A DNA stretch of 64,000 nt from Gordonia polyisoprenivorans. Lineage in GTDB: Bacteria; Actinomycetota; Actinomycetes; Mycobacteriales; Mycobacteriaceae. The position numbers were made by a program, and so were the translations under genes. The stretch lies in contig NZ_CP072203.1 in assembly GCF_017654315.1 (NCBI RefSeq), positions 4,278,001 through 4,342,000 on the forward strand, given 5' to 3'. Below are positions 9,613 through 18,655 of the stretch, one piece after another. Position 1 is the first letter of the stretch, and every line of letters begins with the position of its first letter. The notes beneath the pieces were generated by a model. That model made no database searches. It was not told the origin of the DNA and was given only the letters and a program-made list of their open reading frames with translations.

Positions 9613-10647
9613 TCAGCGCTCGGCGAGCACCTCGCCCACATACTTGGCAACGGCTGCCACCGACGCGATGGTTCCCGGGTAGTCCATGCGGGTGGGCCCG
9701 ACGACCCCGACCCCGCCGAACACGGTGCCCGAAGCACCGTACCCCGTCGACACGACCGAGGTGCCACGCAGGTTCTCGGTCTGCGTCTCCTCCCCGATCT
9801 GCACCGTCACCCGGCCCATCCGCTGACTCGTCGCCAGCAGCTTCAGGACGACGACCTGCTCCTCGAGAGCCTCGAGGACCGAATCCATCCCGCCGTTGAC
9901 CGGGGCGAAATCGGCGGCCGCACGTGCGAGATTCGACGTGCCGGTCACCACCACCCGGTCCTCGCCCCGTTCGACGAGGGTCTCGACCAACACGGTCGCG
10001 ACGTTCACGGTCGCGTCCCGCAAATCGGCCGGTGCGTTGTTGGCCAATTCGGCCACCGACGCCGACGCCTCCTCGAGTCGCTTGCCGTGCAGCGCCGCGG
10101 AGAACATGTCCCGCAGCCGGACGATCTCGTCCTCGTCGAGGTCTTGGGAGAGCGCGACCATACGCTGTTCGACGCGACCGGTATCGGTGATCACGATCAG
10201 CAGCAGCCGCGACGGCGACACGGTGATCACCTCGAGGTGACGCACCGTCGCGGTGGACAGCACCGGATACTGGATGACCGCGACCTGACGGGTGAGCTGG
10301 GCCAGCAGCCGCACCGACCGGCGCAGGACGTCGTCGAGATCGACCCCCGAATCGAGTACCGAGAGGATCGCGCGACGCTCGGCCGACGACAGCGGTTTGA
10401 CCTCGCTGATGCGGTCGACGAACATCCGGTACCCCTTGTCGGTGGGGATTCGTCCCGAACTCGTGTGGGGTTGCGCGATGTAACCCTCGGCCTCGAGTAC
10501 CGCCATGTCATTGCGAACCGTGGCACTGGAGACGCCGAGCTGATGCCGTTCGACGAGTGCCTTGGAACCGATCGGTTCCTGCGTGGAAACGAAGTCGGTG
10601 ACGATGGCACGAAGAATCTCGAACCGCCGATCATCGGTGGTCGACAC
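9613..10647 (-). CDS. hrcA: Heat-inducible transcription repressor HrcA
   Basis: The 344-residue protein has the N-terminal winged helix typical of HrcA ([13 protein letters not shown] and [15 protein letters not shown], then [16 protein letters not shown]). The GAF-like dimer domain follows to the end. HrcA binds CIRCE elements (inverted repeat GAGTGCTAA) in front of chaperonin genes and needs GroEL for folding. The GTG at 10647 is preceded by AGGAGGT nine bases upstream. No CIRCE copy was found in the upstream 42-base gap or elsewhere in the window, so its targets (groES/groEL) must lie outside. It is divergent from the small gene at 10804. Confidence 0.97.
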   Translation of the reverse strand: MSTTDDRRFEILRAIVTDFVSTQEPIGSKALVERHQLGVSSATVRNDMAVLEAEGYIAQPHTSSGRIPTDKGYRMFVDRISEVKPLSSAERRAILSVLDSGVDLDDVLRRSVRLLAQLTRQVAVIQYPVLSTATVRHLEVITVSPSRLLLIVITDTGRVEQRMVALSQDLDEDEIVRLRDMFSAALHGKRLEEASASVAELANNAPADLRDATVNVATVLVETLVERGEDRVVVTGTSNLARAAADFAPVNGGMDSVLEALEEQVVVLKLLATSQRMGRVTVQIGEETQTENLRGTSVVSTGYGASGTVFGGVGVVGPTRMDYPGTIASVAAVAKYVGEVLAER

Positions 10648-10803
10648 AGGCCAGACCTCCTCTCGAACCCGCCCTCTGCCCTACAGTAGGTGGGTTCATT
10701 CTACGAAACACCGCCCACGAAGTACGGGTGCACGTGTTCGACCGGCGAGGCGCCGACGATCTCCGCCGCCCCGGCGAACGCCGCCCACGACAGGAAGGTC
10801 GCG

Positions 10804-11265
10804 ATGATCTTCAAAGGCGTCCGGGAGGGCAAACCGTATCCCGACCACGCGTTGACCCATCGCGGATGGGCCAAGATCCCGCCTCGGCAGTTCCGTCTCG
10901 ACGAGCTGATCACGGTGACCACGGTGCTGGCCCTGGACAAGTTGCTCAGCGAGGATTCCACGTTCTACGGGGATCTGTTCTCCCACGTGGTGCGCTACGA
11001 GGGAAACCTCTACCTCGAGGACGGTCTGCACCGGGCGGTCCGATCGGCGCTGCGCAACCGCACGGTCATCCACGCCCGGATGCTCGATCTCGACGCGCTC
11101 GATCTGCGACCGGGGGCGCCGCCGCTCGACGAGCAACTCGGCACCGAGACCGACGAACTCCCCGCCGTCGGGGCCGCCCCGCCGCCCGGGGAGTCCCCGG
11201 CCGGCGGGGTGCACCGACGCGCGGCCCGCAGTACCGGCTGGACCCCGCCACCGCAGCGCTGGTGA
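10804..11265 (+). CDS. Conserved hypothetical protein (Rv2375-like)
   Basis: This protein has a conserved core of about 95 residues, from MIFKGVREGKPYPDH through RTVIHARMLDLDAL, then a Pro/Gly-rich low-complexity tail of about 50 residues. It matches the small hypothetical gene that diverges from hrcA in mycobacteria. The core contains the segment TFYGDLFSHVVRYEGNLYLE; no catalytic or DNA-binding motif is obvious. The ATG at 10804 is chosen because AGGAAGG lies about five bases upstream and homologues begin at MIFKG. An in-frame GTG at 10690 would add 38 residues of doubtful composition. The gene converges with amiE 24 bases downstream. Function is unknown. Confidence 0.8.
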   Translation: MIFKGVREGKPYPDHALTHRGWAKIPPRQFRLDELITVTTVLALDKLLSEDSTFYGDLFSHVVRYEGNLYLEDGLHRAVRSALRNRTVIHARMLDLDALDLRPGAPPLDEQLGTETDELPAVGAAPPPGESPAGGVHRRAARSTGWTPPPQRW

Positions 11266-11289
11266 ACCCGACGCCGGCCGGTCGCGCCC

Positions 11290-12327
11290 TCAGGCGTCCA
11301 TGGTCTTCTCGGTCGGCAGGTCGTAGACCGGACAATCGGCCACACCGATCGTCTCCCGGGTGATCGCCTCGACCGCCTTCTGGGTGGCCTCGGCGTCGGT
11401 GACCCAATTGCGATAGAAATCGAACGGGCACTCCGCGATTCCCTTGTCACCATCCCCACCGGCATACACCCCGGTATAACCCCGGTGCAGCAGCTTGAAC
11501 AAATGATTCTGCGACTGATCATTGGCCCGCGCATCCCGAATCGTCGACAACGACAACTGCGCGTACTGCACCCCGTAATCCTCCTCACCACACTCACCCA
11601 AGGTGCGCCCATCGAAACCGATGATCGCGCTGTGCCCGAAATACGAGTACACACCATCGAATCCGGTCGCATTCGCCACCGCCACATAACAATTGTTCGC
11701 CCACGCCATCGCCTTGGCCATCAACACCTGCTGATCCTTGGCCGGATACATGTAGCCCTGCGGCCGCACGATCAACTCGGCCCCCTTCATCGCGCAATCA
11801 CGCCAGATCTCCGGATAATTACCGTCATCGCAGATGATCAACGACACCTTGAGACCCTTCGGCCCGTCGGTCACATACGTCTGCTCCCCCGGATACCAGC
11901 CCTCGATCGGAGTCCAGGGCAAGATCTTGCGATACTTCTGCACGATCTCCCCCGCATCATTGATCAACACCAGCGTGTTGTACGGCGGCTTGTTCGGATG
12001 ATCCTCATGCCGCTCCCCGGTCAACGAGAACACCCCCCACGTCCGGGCCTGACGACACGCCGCGGCAAAGATGTCGGTCTCCTCCCCGGGAATCACCGCC
12101 GCCGTGTTGAACATCTCCGCGTTGTCATACATGATGCCCATCGTCGAATACTCCGGGAACACAACCAGATCCATCCCCGGCAAACCCGCCTTCATCCCCA
12201 CCACCATCTCGGCGATCCGACGGGCGTTGTCCAACACCTCAGCCCTCGAGTGCAGCCTGGGCATCTTGTAGTTCACCACCGCCACCCCGACGGTGTCCGG
12301 ACTCGATGAGATATCGCCATGTCGCAT
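11290..12327 (-). CDS. amiE: Aliphatic amidase (acylamide amidohydrolase)
   Basis: The 345-residue protein is a close match to the AmiE group of the nitrilase superfamily. The catalytic triad is visible: Glu in VFPEYSTMG, Lys in KYRKILPW and Cys in [12 protein letters not shown]. It hydrolyses short aliphatic amides such as acetamide and propionamide to the acid plus ammonia and also has acyl-transfer activity. The ATG at 12327 is preceded by AGGAGG at six bases. The coding sequence is unusually regular, as in strongly expressed genes. It lies divergent to the Clp-type gene amiB and close to an AmiC-type sensor, so amide induction is expected. Confidence 0.97.
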   Translation of the reverse strand: MRHGDISSSPDTVGVAVVNYKMPRLHSRAEVLDNARRIAEMVVGMKAGLPGMDLVVFPEYSTMGIMYDNAEMFNTAAVIPGEETDIFAAACRQARTWGVFSLTGERHEDHPNKPPYNTLVLINDAGEIVQKYRKILPWTPIEGWYPGEQTYVTDGPKGLKVSLIICDDGNYPEIWRDCAMKGAELIVRPQGYMYPAKDQQVLMAKAMAWANNCYVAVANATGFDGVYSYFGHSAIIGFDGRTLGECGEEDYGVQYAQLSLSTIRDARANDQSQNHLFKLLHRGYTGVYAGGDGDKGIAECPFDFYRNWVTDAEATQKAVEAITRETIGVADCPVYDLPTEKTMDA

Positions 12328-12486
12328 GAAACGCCTCCTGAGAATGGCCAGGCACCCACGTCGCCCAGCGAGTTATTGCTTCCGTATGGAAGTGATACCA
12401 CGGCGATCTGCCCTCGCGCTCCGCGAAGTCCCGAGATTTATGGTTTCATTCGGAATCATTACGTGACGTTCACACAAGGAGGGCCA
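12328..12486. promoter_or_regulatory. Divergent amiE/amiB promoter region
   Basis: The 159 bases between the two start codons must hold both promoters. The most conspicuous element is the interrupted palindrome TTCC-GTAT-GGAA at 12380-12391, about 53 bases before amiE and 95 before amiB. A second small palindrome, ATTCGGAAT, lies near 12448. AAGGAGGG directly precedes the amiB ATG. The palindromes are candidate operators for the MarR-type regulator encoded 2.3 kb away. That link is inference. No unambiguous -35/-10 pair could be fixed. Confidence 0.4.
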
Positions 12487-13630
12487 ATGTCGGGCTACCT
12501 GGCACGCAAGGTCGACGACCTCAATTCGGGTCAGCAACTCACCCCCGGCCACAACCGGGCCTTCCGGATGGGGAGGGCGTCCTCGCCCGCACAGCTCTCA
12601 TCGGCGCTGCGCTCGGCGATCATCGGCCAGGACGCAGCCATCGATGCGGTGGTCCGCGCCCTGACCATCGCGGCCGCCGGGATCGGTGACCCACGCCGTC
12701 CGATCGCGTCGCTGCTGTTCGTCGGGCCGACCGGTGTCGGCAAGACCGAACTGGCCCGCCGCCTGGCCGCGGAGATCACCGGCGACGCCGACACACTGTG
12801 CCGGATCGACATGAACACCCTGGCCCAGGAGCACTACGCCGCCTCCCTGTCCGGGGCACCCCCGGGCTATTCGGGGGCGAAGGAACAGCTCACCCTCTTC
12901 GATCGGGAACTGGTGGAGGGCAACATGTCCCGCCCGGGCATCGTCCTGTTCGACGAGGTGGAGAAGGCGCACACGACGGTGCTGCGTTCGTTGCTGCAGA
13001 TCCTCGATTCGGGAACACTGCGCCTGGCCGACGATCGACTTCCGCAACGCCATCGTCCTACTCACCTCCAACCTCGGCTCCGCCGAGATCGCCGCCCATC
13101 ATCGGGCCCGGTCACGGGGATGGCGCGCGCGGCTGCCGATGCCGGGCTCCCGCCGGCGCGACGCGGGCTCCGACGCCGTGGACCGAGCCGTCGAGGAGTT
13201 TTTCGATCCCGAGCTGTACAACCGGTTCGACGAGATCGTGCGGTTCGATCCCATCGGACCACAGGTCGCCGCAGCGATCCTCGACGTCGAGTTACGCAGA
13301 CTGACAGCACAATTGGCCGCCCGGCAGATTCAGTGGGAACCCGACGACCCGCTCCGCGCGCATCTCGCCGACATCGGATTCGATTCGGTCTACGGGGCGC
13401 GTGACCTGGCGCGCACCCTCCGGATGCACCTGCACGCACCGCTCGCCGAGGCGATCGTCGGCTGGGACCGCGAACCCGGAACCACATTCCGCATGCGCAC
13501 GTCGGTGGACGCCGGAAAGATCCGCGTCGCAGTCGAACCCGTCGGCACCGAACACCTCAGCACCGAACCCCTCAGCACCGAACCCCTCAGCGGACCGACG
13601 AACCCGGCCCCGGCGAACGGTCAGGCGTGA
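12487..13630 (+). pseudogene. amiB: Frameshifted AmiB-type Clp ATPase (amidase-associated)
   Basis: This is a single AAA+ domain of the Clp/Hsp100 D2 type. It has Walker A GPTGVGKTE (residues 80-88) and Walker B VLFDEVEKAH in the first frame from the ATG at 12487 (AAGGAGGG ribosome-binding site). The reading frame changes at about 13030-13034. The expected continuation IDFRNAIVLLTSNLG, the arginine-finger segment LYNRFDEIVRF and the sensor-2 GARDLAR lie in the next frame, which ends at 13630. The first frame alone runs to 13404 with nonsense sequence. The intact downstream half means the lesion is very recent or a sequencing error. Homologues accompany amide utilisation in Pseudomonas and Rhodococcus (AmiB/AmiB2). 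The 3' end overlaps the convergent amiC by ten bases. Confidence 0.85.
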
Positions 13631-14715
13631 TGAATCCGATCGACGACGTCGAGATCGAGCGCACCGGCGCTGGCCAGGTAGATGTCCTGGTCGACGCGGT
13701 TGTCGGCCAGACGGAGGGTTCCGCGGGTGGCATCCATGACGAGCCCGTCGGCGGCGGCCTGGACCTGCGAGACCGCCAGCGAACCCGCCTGGTCGGCGAG
13801 GGCAGCAAGAAGAGTGATCGCCTCGTAGCAGGACTGACCGATGCTGTTGAGCACCGGCGCCGTGTCCCCGAGGACGCGGTGGTAGCGGCCGGCAAAATCG
13901 GCGGTCGCCGCGGTGACCAGCGAGTCGAAATAGCCCGCGGCCGCATACATGTTCGCCGTGGCCGCCGCACCCATGGCGAGTACCTGGTTCTCCTCGAGAA
14001 TCGGGCTGAAGCGCACCATGGCGGTGTCGAGTCCGTGACGGGCGAAACCGCGGCCGAACCGCACCGCGTCGTCGCCGATCAGCAGAACCAGCACGGCGTC
14101 GCAGTCGGCCGTCTCCAGCCATCGCAGGGTCGGCTCGAAATCGCGCGTTCCGAGCGGAACAAAGGTCGAACCGCAGTGGGCCATCCCGGATCCCGCCAGA
14201 TGCGCGACGGCGTGGCTCGCGAGCTGACGCGGCCAGATGTAGTCGTTGCCGACCACGCACCAGCGTTCGGCACTGCGGTTGCGGCGCAACCAGTCCAATG
14301 CCGGCAACACCTGCGACGACGGCGACTCCCCGATCATGAACAGGCCCGGTGTGCGAAACTCACCTTCGTGCAGAGCCGCGTACACGTAGGGCAGCTGACC
14401 ACCGACGAGGCGCAGGATCTCCTTGCGCACCGCCGAGATGTGCCAGCCGGCGATCGCGTCGATTCGCCCCGTCCGCCACAGCTGCGCCACCTCCTGGGCG
14501 ACCTGTGCGGGTGCGCGGCCGCCGTCGATGACGACCAGCTCCACGGGCCGGCCGAGAATACCGTCGGCAGAGTGCAATTCGGCGAGGGCGAGTTCCCCGC
14601 ACGCCTCGCACGACGGCCCGAAGATGCCCGCGATCCCCTGGACCGGAACGACGTAGGCGATCCGCACGGTGCGCCGTGCGGAGTCGGTGCCAACGGCAAT
14701 GGGGCGGACTGTCAT
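13621..14715 (-). CDS. AmiC-type amide-binding sensor (type 1 periplasmic-binding fold)
   Basis: The 364-residue protein has the LivJ/AmiC-like fold. It starts at VRIAYVVPVQGIAGIFGPS and continues with LALAELHSADGILGRPVEL and a second lobe from about residue 120. There is no signal peptide or lipobox, so it is cytoplasmic, as expected for a regulator and not a transport component. In Pseudomonas AmiC releases the antiterminator AmiR on amide binding. In Rhodococcus nitrile hydratase clusters an AmiC-like protein (NhlC) is paired with a MarR-like protein (NhlD). That second arrangement matches here, because a marR gene is divergent and no amiR is present. GAGG precedes the ATG by five bases. 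Ligand identity is inferred from amiE. Confidence 0.85.
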   Translation of the reverse strand: MTVRPIAVGTDSARRTVRIAYVVPVQGIAGIFGPSCEACGELALAELHSADGILGRPVELVVIDGGRAPAQVAQEVAQLWRTGRIDAIAGWHISAVRKEILRLVGGQLPYVYAALHEGEFRTPGLFMIGESPSSQVLPALDWLRRNRSAERWCVVGNDYIWPRQLASHAVAHLAGSGMAHCGSTFVPLGTRDFEPTLRWLETADCDAVLVLLIGDDAVRFGRGFARHGLDTAMVRFSPILEENQVLAMGAAATANMYAAAGYFDSLVTAATADFAGRYHRVLGDTAPVLNSIGQSCYEAITLLAALADQAGSLAVSQVQAAADGLVMDATRGTLRLADNRVDQDIYLASAGALDLDVVDRIHHA

Positions 14716-14729
14716 GGGTACCTCGTGCG

Positions 14730-15200
14730 ATGGGTTGTCCGGTGAGTCGCCAGGCTACCCCGGACGCCGGGTCCCGGCGCGACGACCACGGCACCGCCAC
14801 CGACCCACTGCTGCTGCAACTGCTGCGCGCCGCGCACCGGGTCGAGTCACAGTTGTCGGCCGACCTCGCCGAACTGGGGGTGTCACCCGAACAGTGGCGT
14901 CTACTCTCGGTGCTCGCCACCGAGGACGGCCGGACCATGTCGGAGCTGTCACGCCTGGCCGTTCTACCACCGGCGAGCACCACACGCGGGGTCGACCGGC
15001 TGGTGACACTGGGCCTGACCTATCGGCGTGCCGATCCGGTCGACCGGCGGCGGGTCGTCGTGCACCTGAGCGCCCGTGGCCGGCGTCGTATCGCTGCCGT
15101 CCAACGCGCCGAGGCGGCCGTCGAAAGCGACGTCGCCGACGCACTCGGCGCACGCGGCTACGTCGGCATGATCGAGGCGCTCGGCCGGATCGGGACCTGA
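14730..15200 (+). CDS. MarR-family transcriptional regulator of the amidase cluster
   Basis: This MarR winged-helix protein of about 150 residues has recognition region TMSELSRLAVLPPASTTRGV, wing LGLTYRRADPVDRR and the segment VVVHLSARGRRR. The ATG at 14730 and a GTG at 14742 are both possible; neither has a clear ribosome-binding site, and an in-frame upstream start at 14676 would overlap amiC. Only about 15 bases separate it from the divergent amiC start, so each promoter must extend into the other gene. By analogy with NhlD it could repress amidase genes until the AmiC-type sensor signals amide. That is inference from context. Confidence 0.82.
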   Translation: MGCPVSRQATPDAGSRRDDHGTATDPLLLQLLRAAHRVESQLSADLAELGVSPEQWRLLSVLATEDGRTMSELSRLAVLPPASTTRGVDRLVTLGLTYRRADPVDRRRVVVHLSARGRRRIAAVQRAEAAVESDVADALGARGYVGMIEALGRIGT

Positions 15201-15213
15201 TCGCCCGACACGC

Positions 15214-16428
15214 TCAGCCGTCCTCGCCCGCGATCAGGATGTCGCGCACCACGGCATCGGCGAGCAGGCGGCCGCGGTCGGTGAGAACCCACCCATCCCC
15301 GGCCGGACGGAGCAGTTCTCGTGCGACGAGTTCCTCGGCGCACGACGCCTCCGCCCCGGTGAGGAGGTCGCGGCGTAAACCGCTGCGGCACCGGGCCGTC
15401 AGCATCACCGATTCGACGTGACGGTCCGCGGTGGTGAGCACCTCGTGCGTGGTCACCGGCAGGGTGCCGTCGGCCAGGGTGCTCGCATAACGCGCCGGGT
15501 GTTTGACGTTGGACCACCGCACGCCGTGCACATGCGAGTGCGCGCCGGGCCCGATTCCCCACCAGTCGTGGCTATACCAGTAGGCCAGATTGTGACGACA
15601 TTCCGCGGCAGTCGATCGCGCCCAATTGGACACCTCGTACCACTCGAAACCGTTGCCGCCCAGGCGTTCATCGATTCGCCGGTAGCGGGAGGCGAGCACG
15701 TCGTCGTCGGGGGCGGGCAGTTCGCCGCGGCGGACCCGCCGTGCCAGCGCGGTGCCGTCCTCGACGATCAGCGCATACGCCGACACGTGATCGACCGGGG
15801 TGGCCAGTACCGCATCGAGGCTCGCGTCGAGATCGGCGTCGGTCTCTCCTGGTGTTCCGTAGATGAGGTCGAGGTTGATGTGGGCGAAGCCGGCGGCGGC
15901 CGCCTCGCGGGCCGCGGCGACGGCGCGGCCGGGGGTATGTGTGCGGTCGAGGGTGGCCAGCACGTGTGGGGCCGCGGACTGCATCCCGAGCGAGATCCGG
16001 GTGAAGCCCGCCTCGAGCAGCCGCGCGAAGAACTCCGGCGAGGTCGACTCCGGATTGGATTCGGTGGTGATCTCGGCGTCGTCGGTGAGATCGAATCGGC
16101 TACGCACGGCATCGAGCAGGCCGGCGAGGCCGTCGCCACCGAGCAACGACGGCGTGCCGCCGCCGACGAAGATCGTCGACACCGAGCGGTCCGGGGTCAT
16201 CAGGGCCGCGGCGTGGTCGAGCTCGCGGCCCACCGCCTCGAACCACGAATCCGGGGACGCCGACGACCCGAGTTCGCCCGCCGTGTAGGTGTTGAAGTCG
16301 CAGTATCCGCACCTCGACGCGCAGAACGGGACGTGCAGGTAGAGCCCCAGCGGAACGCCGGGATCGACGGCCCCGCAGGCGTCGACGACCTCGGCCGGCA
16401 CGGCGGCGGTGGAAAAGGACGTCACCAC
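15214..16428 (-). CDS. hemW: Radical SAM heme chaperone HemW (coproporphyrinogen-oxidase-like)
   Basis: The radical SAM motif CASRCGYC (C-x3-C-x2-C) lies in YLHVPFCASRCGYCDFNTY near residues 36-43. The HemN C-terminal domain segments follow (WYEVSNWARS, WWGIGPGAHSH, VESVMLTARCRSGL). The protein is about 404 residues from the GTG at 16428. The longer in-frame extension to 16692 lacks homology and crosses the regulatory region of the sulfur operon. HemW delivers heme to respiratory enzymes and, unlike HemN, lacks the extra Cys of CxxxCxxCxC, as here. The start is uncertain: adjacent GTGs at 16428 and 16425 have only a weak GGGG upstream. It converges with marR 13 bases apart. Confidence 0.93.
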   Translation of the reverse strand: MVTSFSTAAVPAEVVDACGAVDPGVPLGLYLHVPFCASRCGYCDFNTYTAGELGSSASPDSWFEAVGRELDHAAALMTPDRSVSTIFVGGGTPSLLGGDGLAGLLDAVRSRFDLTDDAEITTESNPESTSPEFFARLLEAGFTRISLGMQSAAPHVLATLDRTHTPGRAVAAAREAAAAGFAHINLDLIYGTPGETDADLDASLDAVLATPVDHVSAYALIVEDGTALARRVRRGELPAPDDDVLASRYRRIDERLGGNGFEWYEVSNWARSTAAECRHNLAYWYSHDWWGIGPGAHSHVHGVRWSNVKHPARYASTLADGTLPVTTHEVLTTADRHVESVMLTARCRSGLRRDLLTGAEASCAEELVARELLRPAGDGWVLTDRGRLLADAVVRDILIAGEDG

Positions 16429-16633
16429 CCCATGATGCGCGCCCACCCCGCCCAGCCCCGAATCACCAGCCCCACATCGGGGAATACCCACCGCCGCGTG
16501 GGCCTTGCTCTCGGTACGCAACCACATTCGCGACGTCGGGCCAGGCAACGGTGTCGGCATCGCCGCAGGCCACTTTGCCTCACCGTGGTGCAAAGTATTC
16601 CCAAGTAGACGCGAGACGGATGGTCGTGGCACT

Positions 16634-16723
16634 ATGGAGCCCGTGAATTTCCCCGGGGTGTGGCTCGCCGCGCGACGCCACGTCGATCTCAAGCGCGTCT
16701 GCAGCGCTACCTGTCGTCTCTAG
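16634..16723 (+). CDS. Cys-containing leader peptide upstream of the sirA operon
   Basis: This 29-residue ORF starts at ATG 16634 and ends at TAG 16721-16723, 108 bases before sirA. Its C-terminal half reads RRHVDLKRVCSATCRL. That matches the small actinobacterial leader-peptide group with an RRHVDLxRVxSAxCR signature found ahead of sulfur-assimilation and transport genes. Two Cys codons (TGC and TGT) lie seven and three codons before the stop. Two short hairpins follow before sirA: CCCGC/GCGGG near 16754-16771 and a CCGG stem near 16799-16819. Ribosome stalling at Cys codons as an attenuation signal is established for polycysteine leaders in mycobacteria; applying it here is inference. Confidence 0.75.
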   Translation: MEPVNFPGVWLAARRHVDLKRVCSATCRL

Positions 16724-16831
16724 ACGACGTTCCGGCCCCGGAGAGTCCCCGCATCTGACGCGGGTATGCCGCCACGTCACAGCCCAGACCGTGCGATCGC
16801 CGGTGCTCTGTGCGCCGGTACAGGAGAGTTC

Positions 16832-18655
16832 ATGACGTCAACGACGGACCTCACCGAGGCGGGCAACTCCCCCGTCCCCGAGGAGTCCTCCCCAGCCCCC
16901 CGCGCCCGTTCGGCACGCCCCGAGACCGCGACATCCGAGTCCGCGACAGCCGGTACGGCGAAGACCGACACCGGCGAGCGTCCGGCTCGCAAGAAGGCCC
17001 GCCCGACCAAGCGGCGCGCCGAAGGGCAGTGGAAGCTCGGTTACCGCGAGCCGCTGAACCCCAACGAGCAGGTCAAGAAGGACGACAACCCGCTCAATGT
17101 GCGGGCGCGGATCGAGAACATCTACTCCAAGCAGGGTTTCGAGTCGATCGACAAACAGGATCTCCGTGGCCGCATGCGCTGGTGGGGTCTCTACACCCAG
17201 CGCGCCGAGGGTTACGACGGCACCTGGACCGGTGACGAGAACATCGACATCCTCGAGGACAGCCACTTCATGATGCGCATCCGTTGCGATGCCGGCGCCC
17301 TCAACGTCGAACAGCTGCGCACCCTCGGCCAGATCTCGACCGAGTTCGCCCGCGACACCGCCGATCTCTCCGACCGGGAGAACGTGCAGTACCACTGGAT
17401 TCGCATTGAGGATGTCCCCACCATCTGGGAGCGCATCGAGGGCGTCGGGCTCAAGACCACCGAGGCCTGTGGTGACTGCCCGCGCATCATCCTCGGATCG
17501 CCGTTGGCCGGAGAGGCCGTCGACGAGGTACTCGATCCGACACCGGCCATCGACGAGATCGTGCGCCGCTACATCGGCGACCCGCAGTACTCGAATCTTC
17601 CGCGCAAGTTCAAGACCGCGATCTCCGGACTGCAGGACGTCTCGCACGAGACCAACGACATCGCCTTCATCGGCGTCGAGCATCCCGAACACGGTCCGGG
17701 ACTCGATCTCTGGGTCGGCGGCGGACTGTCGACGAACCCGATGCTCGCCCAGCGGGTGGGAGCGTGGATCCCGCTCGACGAGGTCCCCGACGTCTGGGAG
17801 GGCGTCGTATCGATCTTCCGTGACTACGGCTATCGCCGACTGCGCACCAAGGCACGCCTGAAGTTCCTCATCAAGGACTGGGGCATCGAGAAGTTCCGTC
17901 AGGTCCTCGAGGACGAATACCTGCACCGCAAGCTGATCGACGGCCCGGCGCCCACCCCGCTGACCCAGCCGCGCGATCACGTGGGCGTCCAGAAGCTCAA
18001 GAACGGACTGAACTCGGTGGGCTTCGCCGCCATCGCGGGCCGGGTGTCGGGCACCAAGCTCACCGCCGTCGCCGAGGCCGCCGAACGCGTCGGCTCCGAC
18101 CGCATCCGGTTCACCCCGTACCAGAAACTGATCGTGCTCGACGTCCCCGACGACAAGGTCGAGGTGCTCATCGCCGACCTCGCCGAGCAGGGGCTCATCG
18201 CCCGCGCGTCGAACTGGCGTCGGAACCTGATGGCGTGCAGCGGGATCGAGTTCTGCAAGCTGTCCTTCGTCGAGACCCGCAAGCGGTCGCAGGTGCTGGT
18301 GCCCGAACTCGAGGAGCGTCTGGCCGACATCAACTCCCAACTCGACGTCCCGATCACCGTGAACATCAACGGCTGCCCCAACTCCTGCGCCCGGTCGCAG
18401 ATCGCCGACATCGGCTTCAAGGGACAGCTCGTCGAGGACGGCGAGGGCGGACAGACCGAGGGATTCCAGGTCCACCTCGGTGGCAGCCTCGGCCAGGACG
18501 CCGCATTCGGTCGCAAGCTGCGCCAGCACAAGGTGACCTCCACCGAGCTCGGCGACTACATCGACCGCGTCGTCCGCAACTTCATCGACCAACGCCAGGA
18601 CGGAGAACGGTTCGCGCAGTGGGCCGTTCGTGCCGACGAGGAGGCACTCCGATGA
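16832..18655 (+). CDS. sirA: Ferredoxin-dependent sulfite (nitrite-type) reductase
   Basis: The 607-residue protein has a Lys/Ala-rich N-terminal extension of about 65 residues followed by two ferredoxin-like plus siroheme half-repeats. The [4Fe-4S]-siroheme ligands are visible as ACSGIEFC (C-x5-C) and NGCPNSC (C-x3-C). TEACGDCPR marks the first half. Mycobacterial NirA, the best relative by context, reduces sulfite to sulfide. The neighbours cysH, cysD and cysN support sulfite as substrate. The ATG at 16832 has AGGAGA seven bases upstream; the longer frame to 16766 lacks a ribosome-binding site. Its stop overlaps the cysH start (ATGA). Cysteine attenuation by the leader ORF is likely. Confidence 0.93.
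   Translation: MTSTTDLTEAGNSPVPEESSPAPRARSARPETATSESATAGTAKTDTGERPARKKARPTKRRAEGQWKLGYREPLNPNEQVKKDDNPLNVRARIENIYSKQGFESIDKQDLRGRMRWWGLYTQRAEGYDGTWTGDENIDILEDSHFMMRIRCDAGALNVEQLRTLGQISTEFARDTADLSDRENVQYHWIRIEDVPTIWERIEGVGLKTTEACGDCPRIILGSPLAGEAVDEVLDPTPAIDEIVRRYIGDPQYSNLPRKFKTAISGLQDVSHETNDIAFIGVEHPEHGPGLDLWVGGGLSTNPMLAQRVGAWIPLDEVPDVWEGVVSIFRDYGYRRLRTKARLKFLIKDWGIEKFRQVLEDEYLHRKLIDGPAPTPLTQPRDHVGVQKLKNGLNSVGFAAIAGRVSGTKLTAVAEAAERVGSDRIRFTPYQKLIVLDVPDDKVEVLIADLAEQGLIARASNWRRNLMACSGIEFCKLSFVETRKRSQVLVPELEERLADINSQLDVPITVNINGCPNSCARSQIADIGFKGQLVEDGEGGQTEGFQVHLGGSLGQDAAFGRKLRQHKVTSTELGDYIDRVVRNFIDQRQDGERFAQWAVRADEEALR

Noticed and set aside
7669..10689. A 1006-codon open frame on the plus strand over rsmE, dnaJ2 and hrcA
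   Set aside because: It is antisense to three genes with full family motifs. Its length follows from high third-position GC, and it shows no domain and no ribosome-binding site.
9475..10803. CIRCE operator for HrcA
   Set aside because: No GAGTGCTAA-type inverted repeat was found upstream of hrcA, in the hrcA-dnaJ2 gap or elsewhere in the window.
12319..12486. Extension of the AmiB frame upstream to 12319
   Set aside because: It would cross the amiE start region and has no homology. The AAGGAGGG ribosome-binding site fits the ATG at 12487.
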